Shown: positions 43,966-54,352 of the stretch, one piece after another
Position numbering within the stretch: position 1 is the first letter of the stretch
Layout of the letters: every line of letters begins with the position of its first letter
Assembly: GCA_030248215.1 (NCBI GenBank)
Contig: JASANG010001088.1
Coordinates: 1-64,000, forward strand
Direction of reading: 5' to 3'
Source: Enoplolaimus lenunculus
Lineage: Eukaryota; Nematoda; Enoplea; Enoplida; Thoracostomopsidae
Length of the DNA: 64,000 bases
Notes under the pieces: model-generated
The model's input: only the letters and a program-made list of their open reading frames with translations
What the model was told of the DNA's origin: nothing
Database searches by the model: none
Translations under genes and position numbers: made by a program

Positions 43966-43997
43966 TTGTAAACTATATACATATATTGCCATACATG

Positions 43998-44216
43998 TGC
44001 ACAATCAGAATGCGACCGGATATCCGACTCCGTCAAAAAATTGATTTCCGGTTCCAGTATTTTAACATGTCTAATGTTTTTTAAAAACTTCAAAAAATTG
44101 AAACCAACATTTGTATTTATGCCAACTACCATAGAACTGATTGGCTTAATTTTACATATTTTTACGTGATACATGTAGTGTAGAATATGCATGTGCCCGT
44201 GTATGTATATTTTCAC
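43998..44216 (-). mobile_element. hAT-like MITE, CCGGAT family, partial
   Basis: One end reads CAGAATGCGACCGGATATCC (decayed CAGGGTGCAACC). The rest matches 52624-52860 in reverse orientation: GGTAGTTGsCATAAATrCAA, TTTTTGrAAGTTTTTAAAAAA, and TAAAATAyTGGArCC. Only one end is clear. Confidence 0.55.
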
Positions 44217-45007
44217 AATCTTTACTGGGTTACAATAAGCTGGAAAGCCTGATAATGATGACCAGTATTAGTTTAGGGGCATAACAGTATATATCTCAAC
44301 GTATTCATATTTCTAACATTAAGTTTAAACTTAAGTGCAAAAGCAAATCTATCACTAAGCCTAATCGTAAGCAACAATTATAATAGCCTTAATCCTAGCC
44401 ACATCTATTTTATAGTACCTAGGGAAAACTTGATGCCCTTAATGTAACATGGACCACACAAATACGCACCTATTGCAACTAAACGCAACGCTATAAAAAC
44501 ATTGAATAGTGAAATAGGGGTCGTTGTTAAAGTGTAAAAATGCATCGGCGTGAGATTTTAACATTTACCACGTAAACACTTTGGATACGTACCGTATGCC
44601 ATTTAAGGAAGAACTGGTAGCTACGTTCTGATATACGAATGCCATCTACTACGTATTAGATTTGAATTAATTATCCGGCTTTGGTCGAATATTAGATTAT
44701 CCGGCTCGGCATTTTTTGTTATCTGGTTGCACCTTGGCAAATACGTAGGGTACCTACGATTTTCATGAACTTTAGCCGGCTTCGTATCTTCGTTATAATG
44801 TCAACAAGCAATATTCTTTTTCATATTTATGTTTTAAACCACTAAAACGACAATACATAGCGCAGGCAAGGACCGCATACTAGGTTCCGGTTTAATATCC
44901 GGTAAAAACCATATCTGGCTCCGGCATCTAGTGTATATAAACTCACCGGAACCTGATATTTGCTGTTTTGGTTCCAAATATCATAAAACTGCCTCTTAAG
45001 TAGGTAT
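44217..45007. other. Intergenic, no gene; scattered CCGG-rich scraps
   Basis: No coding frame recognised. TTATCCGGCTCGGC, GGTTGCACCTTGG (about 44724-44736) and TTCCGGTTTAATATCCGG (about 44887) are pieces of the same CCGG-word elements described elsewhere. Confidence 0.4.
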
Positions 45008-45018
45008 CAGGGATGCAG

Positions 45019-45720
45019 TGGAATTCCGCTCCCGTTAAAATTCCGGGAAAATTATGGTTTTGTTTCCGATTTCGACTGGTTCTATTCTGATGCCCAAATT
45101 CTAATTTTTCGGTTGTGAATTTTTAAGGTGACTGAACTTAGCTTTTACCTGTTATTTCGTTCGTTTGCAGTTAATCTGTTCGTTTTTTCTTAGTAAATAC
45201 TCTCAGTTGTTACTTGAAGAGCATTTAGTTGAGCAGGTTTTTCTGCTGATTATCAAAAGGTAGCTGCAATTGAAAATTTTTAGTTTTAGCTTCCAAACCA
45301 AAAAACTAAATATTAACTTCTATTTCTTAACGCCGAGCAGTGATGATAGCTTGACAAATTTCAAATATAGTCCTCCAAATGGAATTCCGATTCCGGTCAA
45401 AATTCGGGTAAAGTTATGATTCCGATACCGACTGGTTCTATTCAGATGCCCGAATTCTGATTTTTCGGTTATGAATTTTTAAGGTGACTGGACTTAGCTT
45501 TTGCCTATTGTTTGCTTCTTTTGCAATTAATCTGTTTTTTCGTAGTGAATACTCTCAATTGTTACTTGAAGAGCATCTAGTTGAGCATGCTTGGCAGCCG
45601 AAAACTTTAAGCTTTACCTGTCCGAACTAAAAATCTAAACATTAACTTCTATTTCTAACTGCAAGCGGTGATGATAGTGTGACAAATTTCAAATATAGTT
45701 CGATATTCAGTTCTAAAGTA
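45019..45720. repeat. Tandem duplication, 356-bp period
   Basis: GACTGGTTCTATTC at about 45074 recurs at 45430. The units also share GGAATTCCG, TTTTTCGGTTrTGAATTTTT, AAGGTGACTGrACTTAGC and GATGATAG..TGACAAATTTC. The copies are clearly diverged (many substitutions and small indels), so this duplication is older than the one at 46491. Confidence 0.65.
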
Positions 45721-46490
45721 TCCTTACTGCAGTGATCAACATTGATTTGGAGAGTTCTGTGCTGAATTGTAACCACAGACCAATATATTAAATGTCGCCG
45801 CTGCATAGAATTTGTTACTTTTCAGTTATCTGGGTCCTGTTATTTATGGTTTCATAAGACTTCTGAAAGTTTAGAAATGTAAACAGTGCTTAACTGTATT
45901 TCAAATTAAGGCCAAGCTGTTCCGGTGCTTTGAAAATTGGCATGTTTCCATTAATATAATAAGTTTTCCAGCGTTAGTAGTTCGCTAATACAGTCAGCTA
46001 TAACCAAAAATTTTCACTGAAACTGTGAACAATGCGAACATGCATACATACTGCAACAGAAATCAAAAGTCATACTCTTTATTTTTTACACTTTACATTT
46101 TAACAGAACGACCAAAACTTAAATTTCTATTCAGATTCCGACATAAATTGGAGTTCACTTCCCATCGGAACCGTGTGAGCATATTTAGCATCTTTCTGCG
46201 ATTGCGCTTCCGTCACAGGAAAAACTCAAGTTTTTCAGTTTCCGCCATTGAAGTTTAAATGAAATGAAACGTATGACCTAACAGTTACATTAATTTACTT
46301 GTATAAACATATACTGTTGGCGGCGACAACAATATATGCTTCCTACAGTATACAAAATGAAATGCTGTTTCAGTGAAAAATTAAATATCTCGTTCCGGTA
46401 TCCCGTAAATTAAGCGGGACCAACACGTTATTTTCCGGGATGTAACCGGGACCAGTTTTTATACGTATACAATGGTCAACTGACTCGCAT

Positions 46491-47053
46491 GAAGAACAAT
46501 GCTATCATGCTCGGATATCGATTGAAAAATATGAAAAAAGCCAGAAATTATTGTACACGGTATTTTATATGGCAAATGGTTTATAATCATTTAAATATTA
46601 GAAACTTTGTTTTTGAAAAATTGTTATTTCGACACAAGTCTTTGCAATTCAATTTTGATAAAGTTTTTCTGATGTGTTTTCACAACACTTTGTTGTGAAA
46701 TAGCTGAAAATTTGTTTAAGCCATTTTTGGCATGATTTCTAAAACGTGCGACAGTCCGCTTCCTGCTAAGAAGAATAACAATGCTATCATGCTCGGATAT
46801 CGATTGAAAAATATGAAAAAAGCCAGAAATTATTGTACACGGTATTTTATATGGCAAATGGTTTATAATCATTTAAATATTAGAAACTTTGTTTTTGAAA
46901 AATTGTTATTTCGACACAAGTCTTTGCAATTCAATTTTGATAAAGTTTTTCTGATGTGTTTTCGCAACACTTTGTTGTGAAATAGCTGAAAATTTGTTTA
47001 AGCCATTTTTGGCATGATTTCTAAAACGTGCGACAGTCCGCTTCCTGCTAAGA
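46491..47053. repeat. Recent tandem duplication, 282-bp period
   Basis: GCTATCATGCTCGGATATCG at 46501 recurs at 46783, and CTTCCTGCTAAG at 46759 recurs at 47041. The copies are almost identical (about one substitution and a 3-bp length difference). A 69-82 codon frame repeats in both but has no recognisable domain. Confidence 0.9.
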
Positions 47054-47550
47054 AATTTAATTTCGGTCCCTGTTCCAGTAAACGTTAGTTCCTGGTGGAA
47101 CCCTGATATATATTTCGGTCACATCGCGATGCAAAAATATATTTATTACGTACATAGAGGTATTTTGAAACTTAAACTGACTTTAACGCCCGTTTGCAAT
47201 TGCATACACACAAGGCACGTATCATTTTTAATTTTAAAGCTAACTTTGAGAGCTTTTATCGCAACTTAAAACCTTTCAAACATTTTTTCATACAACTGGC
47301 AGTGGCACTTAATGTAAAAAGTGAAAATGATGTAAATTGACATGTTTCATTGCACAAAAAATCTTAGTAGGAGATGTATAGGAATACGTTTTATTAAGGT
47401 TTTCAATTCTATCAAACACATTTTCACTCTTTTAACTTCTTCAAACGTTTGCAAAAGAACTTTCCATGCTGCTTGTTCATTTCAATCATTCCGAGGGATA
47501 GGAAAATTGTTACGTTAAAACTGAATTGAATTGTTAATTTATGTTGTTGC

Positions 47551-47969
47551 CAGGGTGCGACTGGATATCCAGTTCCGGTTTATTATCCGGCAAAACTGAT
47601 ATCCGTATCGGTTTATTATCCGGCAAAACTGATATCCGTATCCGGTTCCTGTATCCGGTATAAACCTACCGGATATTTATGGTTGCTGTACCGAATATAA
47701 TAAAATTTCTTTTTACATGTAAGCGTCTTTATTATCTGGCTGTGATTACATTTCTGGGCAATTCAAGAAGTTAAAGTTTCGATACGTTTTAGCTATTTTT
47801 AACTTCAGCGACCGAGAGTTAAACGCGTTTTTGTATTGTTTCAGTATATCTGCAGCTATTATAAACTTTTTCACAACAAAACCGAGCGCAAAACAAAAAA
47901 AAACACACCCCCCCAAAAAAAACCGCCCCGGTTCCGGTATCCGGTTAATTAATATCCGGTCGCACCCTG
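47551..47969. mobile_element. hAT-like MITE, CCGGAT family
   Basis: The ends are CAGGGTGCGACTGGATATCC and, inverted, CAGGGTGCGACCGGATATTA. Subterminal text is built of TTATCCGGCAAAACTGATATCC, partly doubled. There is an A-rich then C-rich low-complexity run at about 47895-47925. Flanking octamers do not match, so the target duplication is lost or the boundaries are shifted. Confidence 0.65.
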
Positions 47970-49343
47970 AAACAAAGTTTTCGACAACCGTTCATAGTTG
48001 ATTATCACAGTGCCAGTGGCAGAAGTATTTTGTGCTTTAATCTCTGTCGAAATGTCGAGCAAGTTATTTTGCGAAAACGTTACTACCATTTGGGGTACGT
48101 ACAGTTTGACCGATACGTTATCTATCACTAATATACGTATACGTATACTTCGAAAGTATTCCAATTATATGCATGGTTGATTAGCATTTAAGTTGATTTA
48201 ATGAACTGTGATGTGTTGAGTTTTCATCTTCTTATATACTTTACTCGATGGTTTTCTCATGAGTAATGAACAGCATGTCCGTCAAGCGAATAATTTTAAT
48301 TAACCCTCGTCCTTGTGATACTTTCTGACTTTCTGAGATAGAATTGTATTTATAGATGTTTGCTACTTTCTTGTTTTACCGGCTGGGACGTACCTTTAAA
48401 GTTGAGCATCATATGCGTATTATAGCTTTAAGTCATGCATACTTGCGTTGTCCGTTATGTATTGTATGCCGTGCTGCATTAGTGTATTCAACGGGTGGTC
48501 GCCTCGAAATGGCTGTTTTAAAGTTTAATAATTAGGTAAATTGCATTTGCATAAAAGTGTCGATTGCAACAACTACTCATCATGATCGCCAAATCAACGA
48601 TTATACTTTAATTTTGTGCAATATAAGATGTTAGTAATTGTACTGCGGCTCATTTAAGTTGAGAGCCGTGCTATAACCACCATGTCTGTAGAGTATAATT
48701 GTTCGGCACACTTGAGGCTTGGTTAACGCACGCCCCAGTGTACCTTTACTGTTTGATGTACAGTCAATACACGCTGCAGCGTGCCTCAACTGTGCCGATG
48801 CCGAACGTTTATACCGCGTGCCCAATGCTTGCATTGTAAGTCATTAAAAACTCTTGAATGCCACTCCTGAACCATTGCCAGAGTACAATGAAAAATTCCA
48901 AAAAATGATTAAATGTTCTTAAGCAGTATCAAGTAAAATTCCTCTTTAAGATACAAAGTAAAGTTTTCCCCTCTTAGTTGATCGCGGAAAATTTGAGTTG
49001 ATCCGCAAGCTCGGCATACAAGCGACCGTGGTACAACTCAGTTGTAGCACGGCTTATTGTCTTTCTGATATGCAAACGCGCGCTGCTAACTTGCTTCAAG
49101 CGTGCGGTGCTCGAGAGCATCGCTGTTTTGTTGCGCAAGTGAATGAAGAACGAGTGCACGAACAAGTGTGGAACGATTGTGATCTATAAGATATTAGTAT
49201 GTATATTGAGACTGGTGTGGTTGTAATGTTGCGTTATTATGCAAACATGACGCAATGCAGATACAACCAGATATTAGGTCGGCCAAAAACTGTATATTCG
49301 ACTGTGGAATGCAATGGTGCCAGATAGGTACCGCTAAAAATGT
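47970..49343. other. Intergenic, no gene recognised
   Basis: Short open frames on both strands at 48600-49190 lack recognisable features. A decayed scrap of the SINE-like repeat (TGTCCGTTATGTATTGTATG) is at about 48450. Confidence 0.4.
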
Positions 49344-49351
49344 GTGTGAAC

Positions 49352-49429
49352 CAGGGTGCAACCGGATATCCGGCTCCGGCAAAAATCGACACTCGGCTCC
49401 GTCAGTTTTCGGCATCCGGTTGCACCCTG
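49352..49429. mobile_element. 78-bp hAT-like MITE with 8-bp target duplication
   Basis: The inverted ends are CAGGGTGCAACCGGAT and ATCCGGTTGCACCCTG, 16 bases each and perfectly paired. The flanking octamers are GTGTGAAC (49344-49351) and GTGTTAAC (49430-49437), 7 of 8 identical. An 8-bp duplication and CAGGG ends are hallmarks of hAT elements. The whole interior is only CTCCGGCAAAAATCGACACT-like text, so it can encode nothing. Confidence 0.85.
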
Positions 49430-49437
49430 GTGTTAAC

Positions 49438-50286
49438 CACTTTATCGTATCCATATGCATTAGTGCTTTGATATGTGCATGTTCGGTTTAAAGATTGGTT
49501 GAGAAAAGAGTATTTGAAATGGTTAAACTGGGTAGTTTATATGATTTATGAGCGCACTCATGTAGTCACTTCCAAGGAGAGCTGACGTGTGTCCTTACAT
49601 TATTCCGTTAACTTGTATTGATTAGTTATTCAACTTCTTGTGTTTCGTTGTTTACGACGAATTAAAAGAAAGAATGATTAAATTAAAGTAACAGATGCAT
49701 CGCGAGAGTAACGCACAAACAATGCAACGCTGTAGCAGATGTTGTATACATACACTAAACGGCAATCTTAACGGAATATATAACGTTGCGCAACGATAAA
49801 ATGTTGCCCGATCGCATAATTCCGTTAACAGAGCTACGAATACGAATAAATGTCTTTAATTTCGTGGAGACAAACGTTTTATTAAGTTAGACTCGTGTTA
49901 CCGGGCTCTTCCTGGCTGAAGGGTTTCCTACAGCCATGCCTACCATTTGAAATCTTCCACCAGGTTGATGCTCCCTGATTGTTCAGAGAGGGGGGCGGCA
50001 ATCATATTACCTCTGTGTAATGTATATACACCTTGAATATTGTTATAACAAGCTGAAAATGTAGAATATAATACAAATACACCATTTGTAGGAAAATTTA
50101 TCAGCCAAAAATGCCGTTAAATAATCGCAAAAGTGTATAATCTATAGTGAACGTTAGCACGAAAGTACATAAAAAATCAACCTGTGGGAGCCCGTCGTAA
50201 AACTGGAAGATGGAGATACCAGCGTTGTACAGTTTTTGTTTTGCATATTTTGGGAACTTCTGGTTTTGGCCTCATGGACCTAAGAT
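49438..50286. other. Intergenic, no gene recognised
   Basis: AT-rich; nothing recognisable on either strand. Confidence 0.4.
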
Positions 50287-50711
50287 CAGATATGGGCGTT
50301 TTTGGTTAAAAACCGAGACCAAGACCTGAAGACCAAAACCGGCCAAGAAAAGTCTCGGTCAATTTTTGTTCATCACCGAAAACCATTGAAATTTTCAAAA
50401 TAAACTATTTCTAATGCTTTTTTCGTTGTTTCTTGTGTTTTTATAGTGTTTTGTATTTTTCATCGCTTTTTTTGTGTTTCTTCAGAATATCTGCTCGTAA
50501 TTATTCTGTAACGATGCAGTTTTATAATTTCACAGCAAAATTTTATTCATCAGCCATCACTTACTTCAACAATACAGTCGTTCATTTGCTGTATGCTCGA
50601 CATCTGGTATCGGTTCCAAACCACCGGGATTCAAAAAAGCTAGACCGCGACCGCGACCTGCCAAATACGTACCGAGCCTTGCCAACACCGAGACCGAGAC
50701 TCGCATCCCTG
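50287..50711. mobile_element. hAT-like MITE, GAGACCGAGACC family, copy 2
   Basis: Full-length partner of 30519-30920. The right end is CGCATCCCTG, that is CAGGGATGCGAGTCTCGG on the other strand. The left end CAGATATGGGCG is decayed. Near both ends are GAGACC/GGTCTC words. Flanking octamers agree at only 4 of 8. Confidence 0.6.
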
Positions 50712-50982
50712 CTCTAGCTAGATAATAATATCACAGCAAAATTTCCATTAGTTCACCGTTTAACGGACTATATATTTGTAATTTATTCAATTTAAGAATT
50801 GAATTTTAGTAAATTTTTTTGTATCATTGGAGTATTGAATCGAAAACGAAACAATTCGAACACTGGATTAGTATTTAGATGTACATCGATAGATATCCGT
50901 TTAAAGAGACCTCGAGGGGTTTAGACACAGTTGGTCCGTTAAACAGTCTGTGAAACCTAGGATAACTAAGTTAAAGTCTAAG

Positions 50983-51200
50983 TTAAAATCGTAGTGACTC
51001 TGTTATAAACCTATTCAGTTTCTTTATGTTACTGTCAATTTTATTTAGACTATATGATCTGTAGACTCTATACCGGACCACGCTATAAACCGAACATCTT
51101 GTTAAGAAGTGCTCTACAGATTCTTCTTCCATTCCACAGCAATCACAGATACTCGAATTGGAGAGTCCTATTTTATACATATGCTTGTGTTTTATTCAGA
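50983..51200 (-). pseudogene. LINE ORF2 3'-end fragment
   Basis: The minus-strand frame reads YKIGLSNSSICDCCGMEEES, then VEHFLTRCSVYSVVRYRV and ends soon after NRFITESLRF. The C-x2-C...H-x4-C motif with VEHFL is the closing CCHC region of non-LTR retrotransposon ORF2 proteins. Nothing of the polymerase domain is visible upstream, so it is a 5'-truncated remnant. It differs from the LINE end at 30940, so a second family is present. Confidence 0.7.
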
Positions 51201-51560
51201 GATATTTATTTAACTGTTACCTTCACGTTACATTATATACAACCGTACGATCAGTTTTAGTTTAGTCTTTGCATTGTTATCGCGATTAGGTTTTATTTGA
51301 TCGCCGAAGATAAATGGAACTGTGTTGTGTCAATGCTGGTGGTCGGGCATTAATTTAAGATTACAGGCAGATGTTGCTTATTGACATCTAATACTAAATT
51401 GCATTCAAGTATAAGAACGTACATAGCTAACAATTCTTGCTTAAATGGTCCTGGGTTGCATTCCCGGCGTGGCCATATCTTTCGGAGAAATTAAGGAGAA
51501 GAACAAGTTATATTTGCAGTACTTCGAGGAAAGGGGTCGTCCCGACCGTGCAGTTCTGAC
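51201..51560. other. Intergenic; tRNA-like scrap
   Basis: GGTCCTGGGTTGCATTCCC at about 51448 resembles a tRNA T-arm; otherwise nothing is recognised. It may be the head of a SINE whose tail is the repeat at 51561. Confidence 0.3.
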
Positions 51561-51720
51561 AGGCCTAAGGTATCCAAAGTGCTTGTGACACAGCTTGACA
51601 TCTCACGCCGATGCATTTTTAACATTTTAACAAACAACCCTATTCTATTATTTTCTGTTGTTTTGTAGCGTTGTGTTCTGTTGCAATATTTGTTTGGTCC
51701 ATGTTTACTTTGCAGGCCAT
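51561..51720. repeat. Dispersed repeat, copy 2 (first copy at 2738-2900)
   Basis: It shares AAGGTATCCAAAGTG, CACGCCGATGCATT, TAGCGTTGT and TTGCAATATTTG with 2738-2900 in the same order and orientation. Confidence 0.5.
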
Positions 51721-52623
51721 CAAGTTTTCGGGTCTACGGGCATCCAGCTTTCGGTTTTCCTTCATTTAGGGTCAGAAATAAATAAAAGTCGAAATATGTG
51801 TTGTTTTTCAACAAATTTTGTATTTTCGTGCTCGTAACGATGTGGCGAATCAGAAAATCACATTTTCTCAAAGTTTTTAGGTACTATTGTCTCGTTTTTT
51901 AATATTTTTCGCGTGTTAAACTTTAACTTCCTCTTAATAGAAATTATCAAATGCATAGTGTGAGTTACTGAGTGTGGGGGCTTTGCGGGGCAGCAGCCGC
52001 ACATCCTGCTTAGTTTATCTTTACAAAAACGGGAGATTAGGCACCGGTAGCCTCCTGAAAGGCTTAAATAAAACATTGCTTTTGTACTTATTAAACAAAG
52101 ATTCCTGAAACTTGTAGGACGGTATTTTTTGTAGAGTGAGTTGATTGTGGGGAAAAATTACGCCAATATGTTTGTCTTGTCAAGCCGAGTCGAACGGTAT
52201 GTCATTTATCCATCTTTTAAAAAATGTAAGTATAAGGGGTATTTCATAAATATAAAAAAATCTAAGAAAATTTTTCGAAAAAGTTTCGAAATTAAGATTT
52301 TTTGCTCCGCCATATCGAGATGAACATGAAAATACTAAAAATTTTGCAGAAAACCCATTGTATTTTTATCAATTTTTGACCCTACAAGGAAGCAGTTTCC
52401 AGTTCTCTCTAGGTGCTATAAAATAGAGTTCGTTAATGTTAATGCTATTATTTTTGCTTAGGCTTAGGCTTAGTTATAGACCTGTTTTTACGCTGAAGTT
52501 TAGGGCTTAGCCTAAGGAATAGGACTTTATGGGGAGATATATACGGTTACGCCCAATAAGACTGGTCATGTTTGTCAGGTATTCCAGCATCATTGTAACA
52601 AAGATTGAGAACGAGACGGGCAC
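51721..52623. other. Intergenic, no gene; short TTAGGC tract
   Basis: No gene recognised. Positions 52457-52475 read GCTTAGGCTTAGGCTTAG, an exact short TTAGGC run, followed by the palindromic repeat noted at 3063. Confidence 0.45.
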
Positions 52624-52860
52624 ATGCACACTTGCAAGCATTTACATTGCATGCATGATAGAAAAATACGTAAAAGTAATTCAATCAGTTTCATGGTAGT
52701 TGCCATAAATGCAAGTGATGGTTACAATTTTTGGAAGTTTTTAAAAAATATCCGGCAAGCTAAAATATTGGAGCCCGAGTCGGAACCGGGTGGCGATTTT
52801 TTTGCCGGAGCTGGAGCCGGATATCCGCGGGTGGCGGTTTTTTGCTGGAGCCAAGTATAT
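52624..52860 (+). mobile_element. hAT-like MITE, CCGGAT family, partial
   Basis: It matches 43998-44216 in reverse orientation (AGAAAAATAyGTAAAAGTAA, ATCAGTTyCATGGTAGTTG, TTTTGGAAGTTTTTAAAAAA). Its CCGG end (GAGCCCGAGTCGGAACCGGG, GCCGGATATCCGCGG) has lost the terminal CACCCTG. Confidence 0.5.
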
Positions 52861-54352
52861 ACAGTGAACTTGAATTTTGCTTCAATAAGAATAATTGGTT
52901 CTATGTAACAGATGCAAAAGCGAGATGGCAGTATGCTTTGCTTTAACTATTTGTCTTGCTCATTTTCATAAGAATTTAGACTTGTACTGCACATTTAATT
53001 ATAGTCGATTTGTCGGCTGAATATGCTCACATAAACTCGACGTTTTTGTTACGTTGTGTTTTTAAATTCTCTTTTAAGAGTAACGAGTGACGCTTTGTTG
53101 AGTGCAGTGTTCGATTTGATAAGTGTTGGGTGGACTACAGAAACCAGTCGAGTTCAAATCGTAGTTTAAAATTGCGGTCAAGACTGGAAGATAATTTGAT
53201 CACTACAGTAAAATGGCTATACGTAACTGTCAACTGACTTGTCTAGTCACTGCGAATTTGTGAATTTTGTGTTCTATATTTTCAAGTGGCAAAAGATGTA
53301 AATTTTTTAGCATTTGACTTGTAACACTCATCTCATATAAATATTGTCTTGCTGATATTTGTGGTGTATTCATTCATTTTTATGGAAGAATAAGAATATT
53401 TCTGTTTGTTTTTTTGGCTGCGTCTGTATTTTATTTTATTATTCGACTATTTTTGAATCAATACGCAACGTAAAAACTGTGAGAAATGACAAATCGAAAC
53501 TTTGGTGACAATATTATATATTACGCCAGCGCTCCAATATTTAAGGTATTTCATATTGTGGTTTCGTTCCATGACGGTTGTATTTTATAGTACGTATTTC
53601 ACTTTTGTTACGCGAGTACATACACAGATTTGAATCTTTCCGCTTGATTTGTTTATATATTCAATCAATTTTGGTGTTGTGCGTAATATTTAACTACGAA
53701 CAATTTTTGCTTTTCGTCGAATGGTGAAGCTTAGATCAACCCTTTATTTTTGCTACAAAGTAAGCGAGAGCACTACTTTCTACCTTATGTACAACAAGAC
53801 GTCGCCTAACTTTTGATCTGCGCCGGGATTCACGCACCCACTTTTTTGAAAGTTGGGAGGTATCATGTAATGGTCATGTAGTGTACACCTTCAAAATTTT
53901 AATTCGGAGCTAAAACCTAGGGTATAGTAAATCATAATGTATGTGAAAGTGACTCTACGCAGAGCTCAAGTTTAGTGTTTTAAAGCGGAGCAAAGTAATC
54001 AGGAATTTGATACAAAACCGAAATTAATTTTTTTTGCTGCGGCCGGCATCAAAATCGGAATTGCAATTTTATCGTTTACCGCTGTCGACAGCGCGTTTGA
54101 GTTAAATTATTATGTAATCAGTATGCATAACATATAATTTAAACCAGAGATTGGCCGTTAAGTTAAGAAGGTTTATATTACATATTTGTCTCTATAATGC
54201 CGATCGCTACTACGTGAATTGACAATGACGTATGATCTATGTCAGAATTTGTATGAACCTACTTGTTGTTTGGTTAAGAAGCGTAGCACTATCGCTATTT
54301 TCATCAAGTTACATATTGATTCACAGTTTTAGAACGCAATTTCATATAAAAA
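52861..54352. other. Upstream region of the SHB-family gene
   Basis: AT-rich without a recognised frame. It should contain 5' UTR and promoter, and possibly a non-coding first exon. No core promoter element is assignable. Confidence 0.4.

Larger units (their letters stand above)
45008..47105. mobile_element. Probable larger hAT-like element with two internal duplications
   Basis: The left end is CAGGGATGCAGTGGAATTCC and the right end, inverted, CAGGGTTCCACCAGG. GTTAAAATTCCGGG and TTCCGGTATCCCGTAAA words occur at the edges. It contains a 356-bp tandem duplication (45019-45720) and a 282-bp one (46491-47053). No transposase is visible. The pairing of these two ends is tentative; flanking octamers do not match. 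Confidence 0.35.

Noticed and set aside
45008-47105. Search for a transposase in the larger CAGGG-ended segment
   Set aside because: Frames of 69-82 codons only, with no hAT dimerisation or RNase H-like motif; it was left as non-autonomous.
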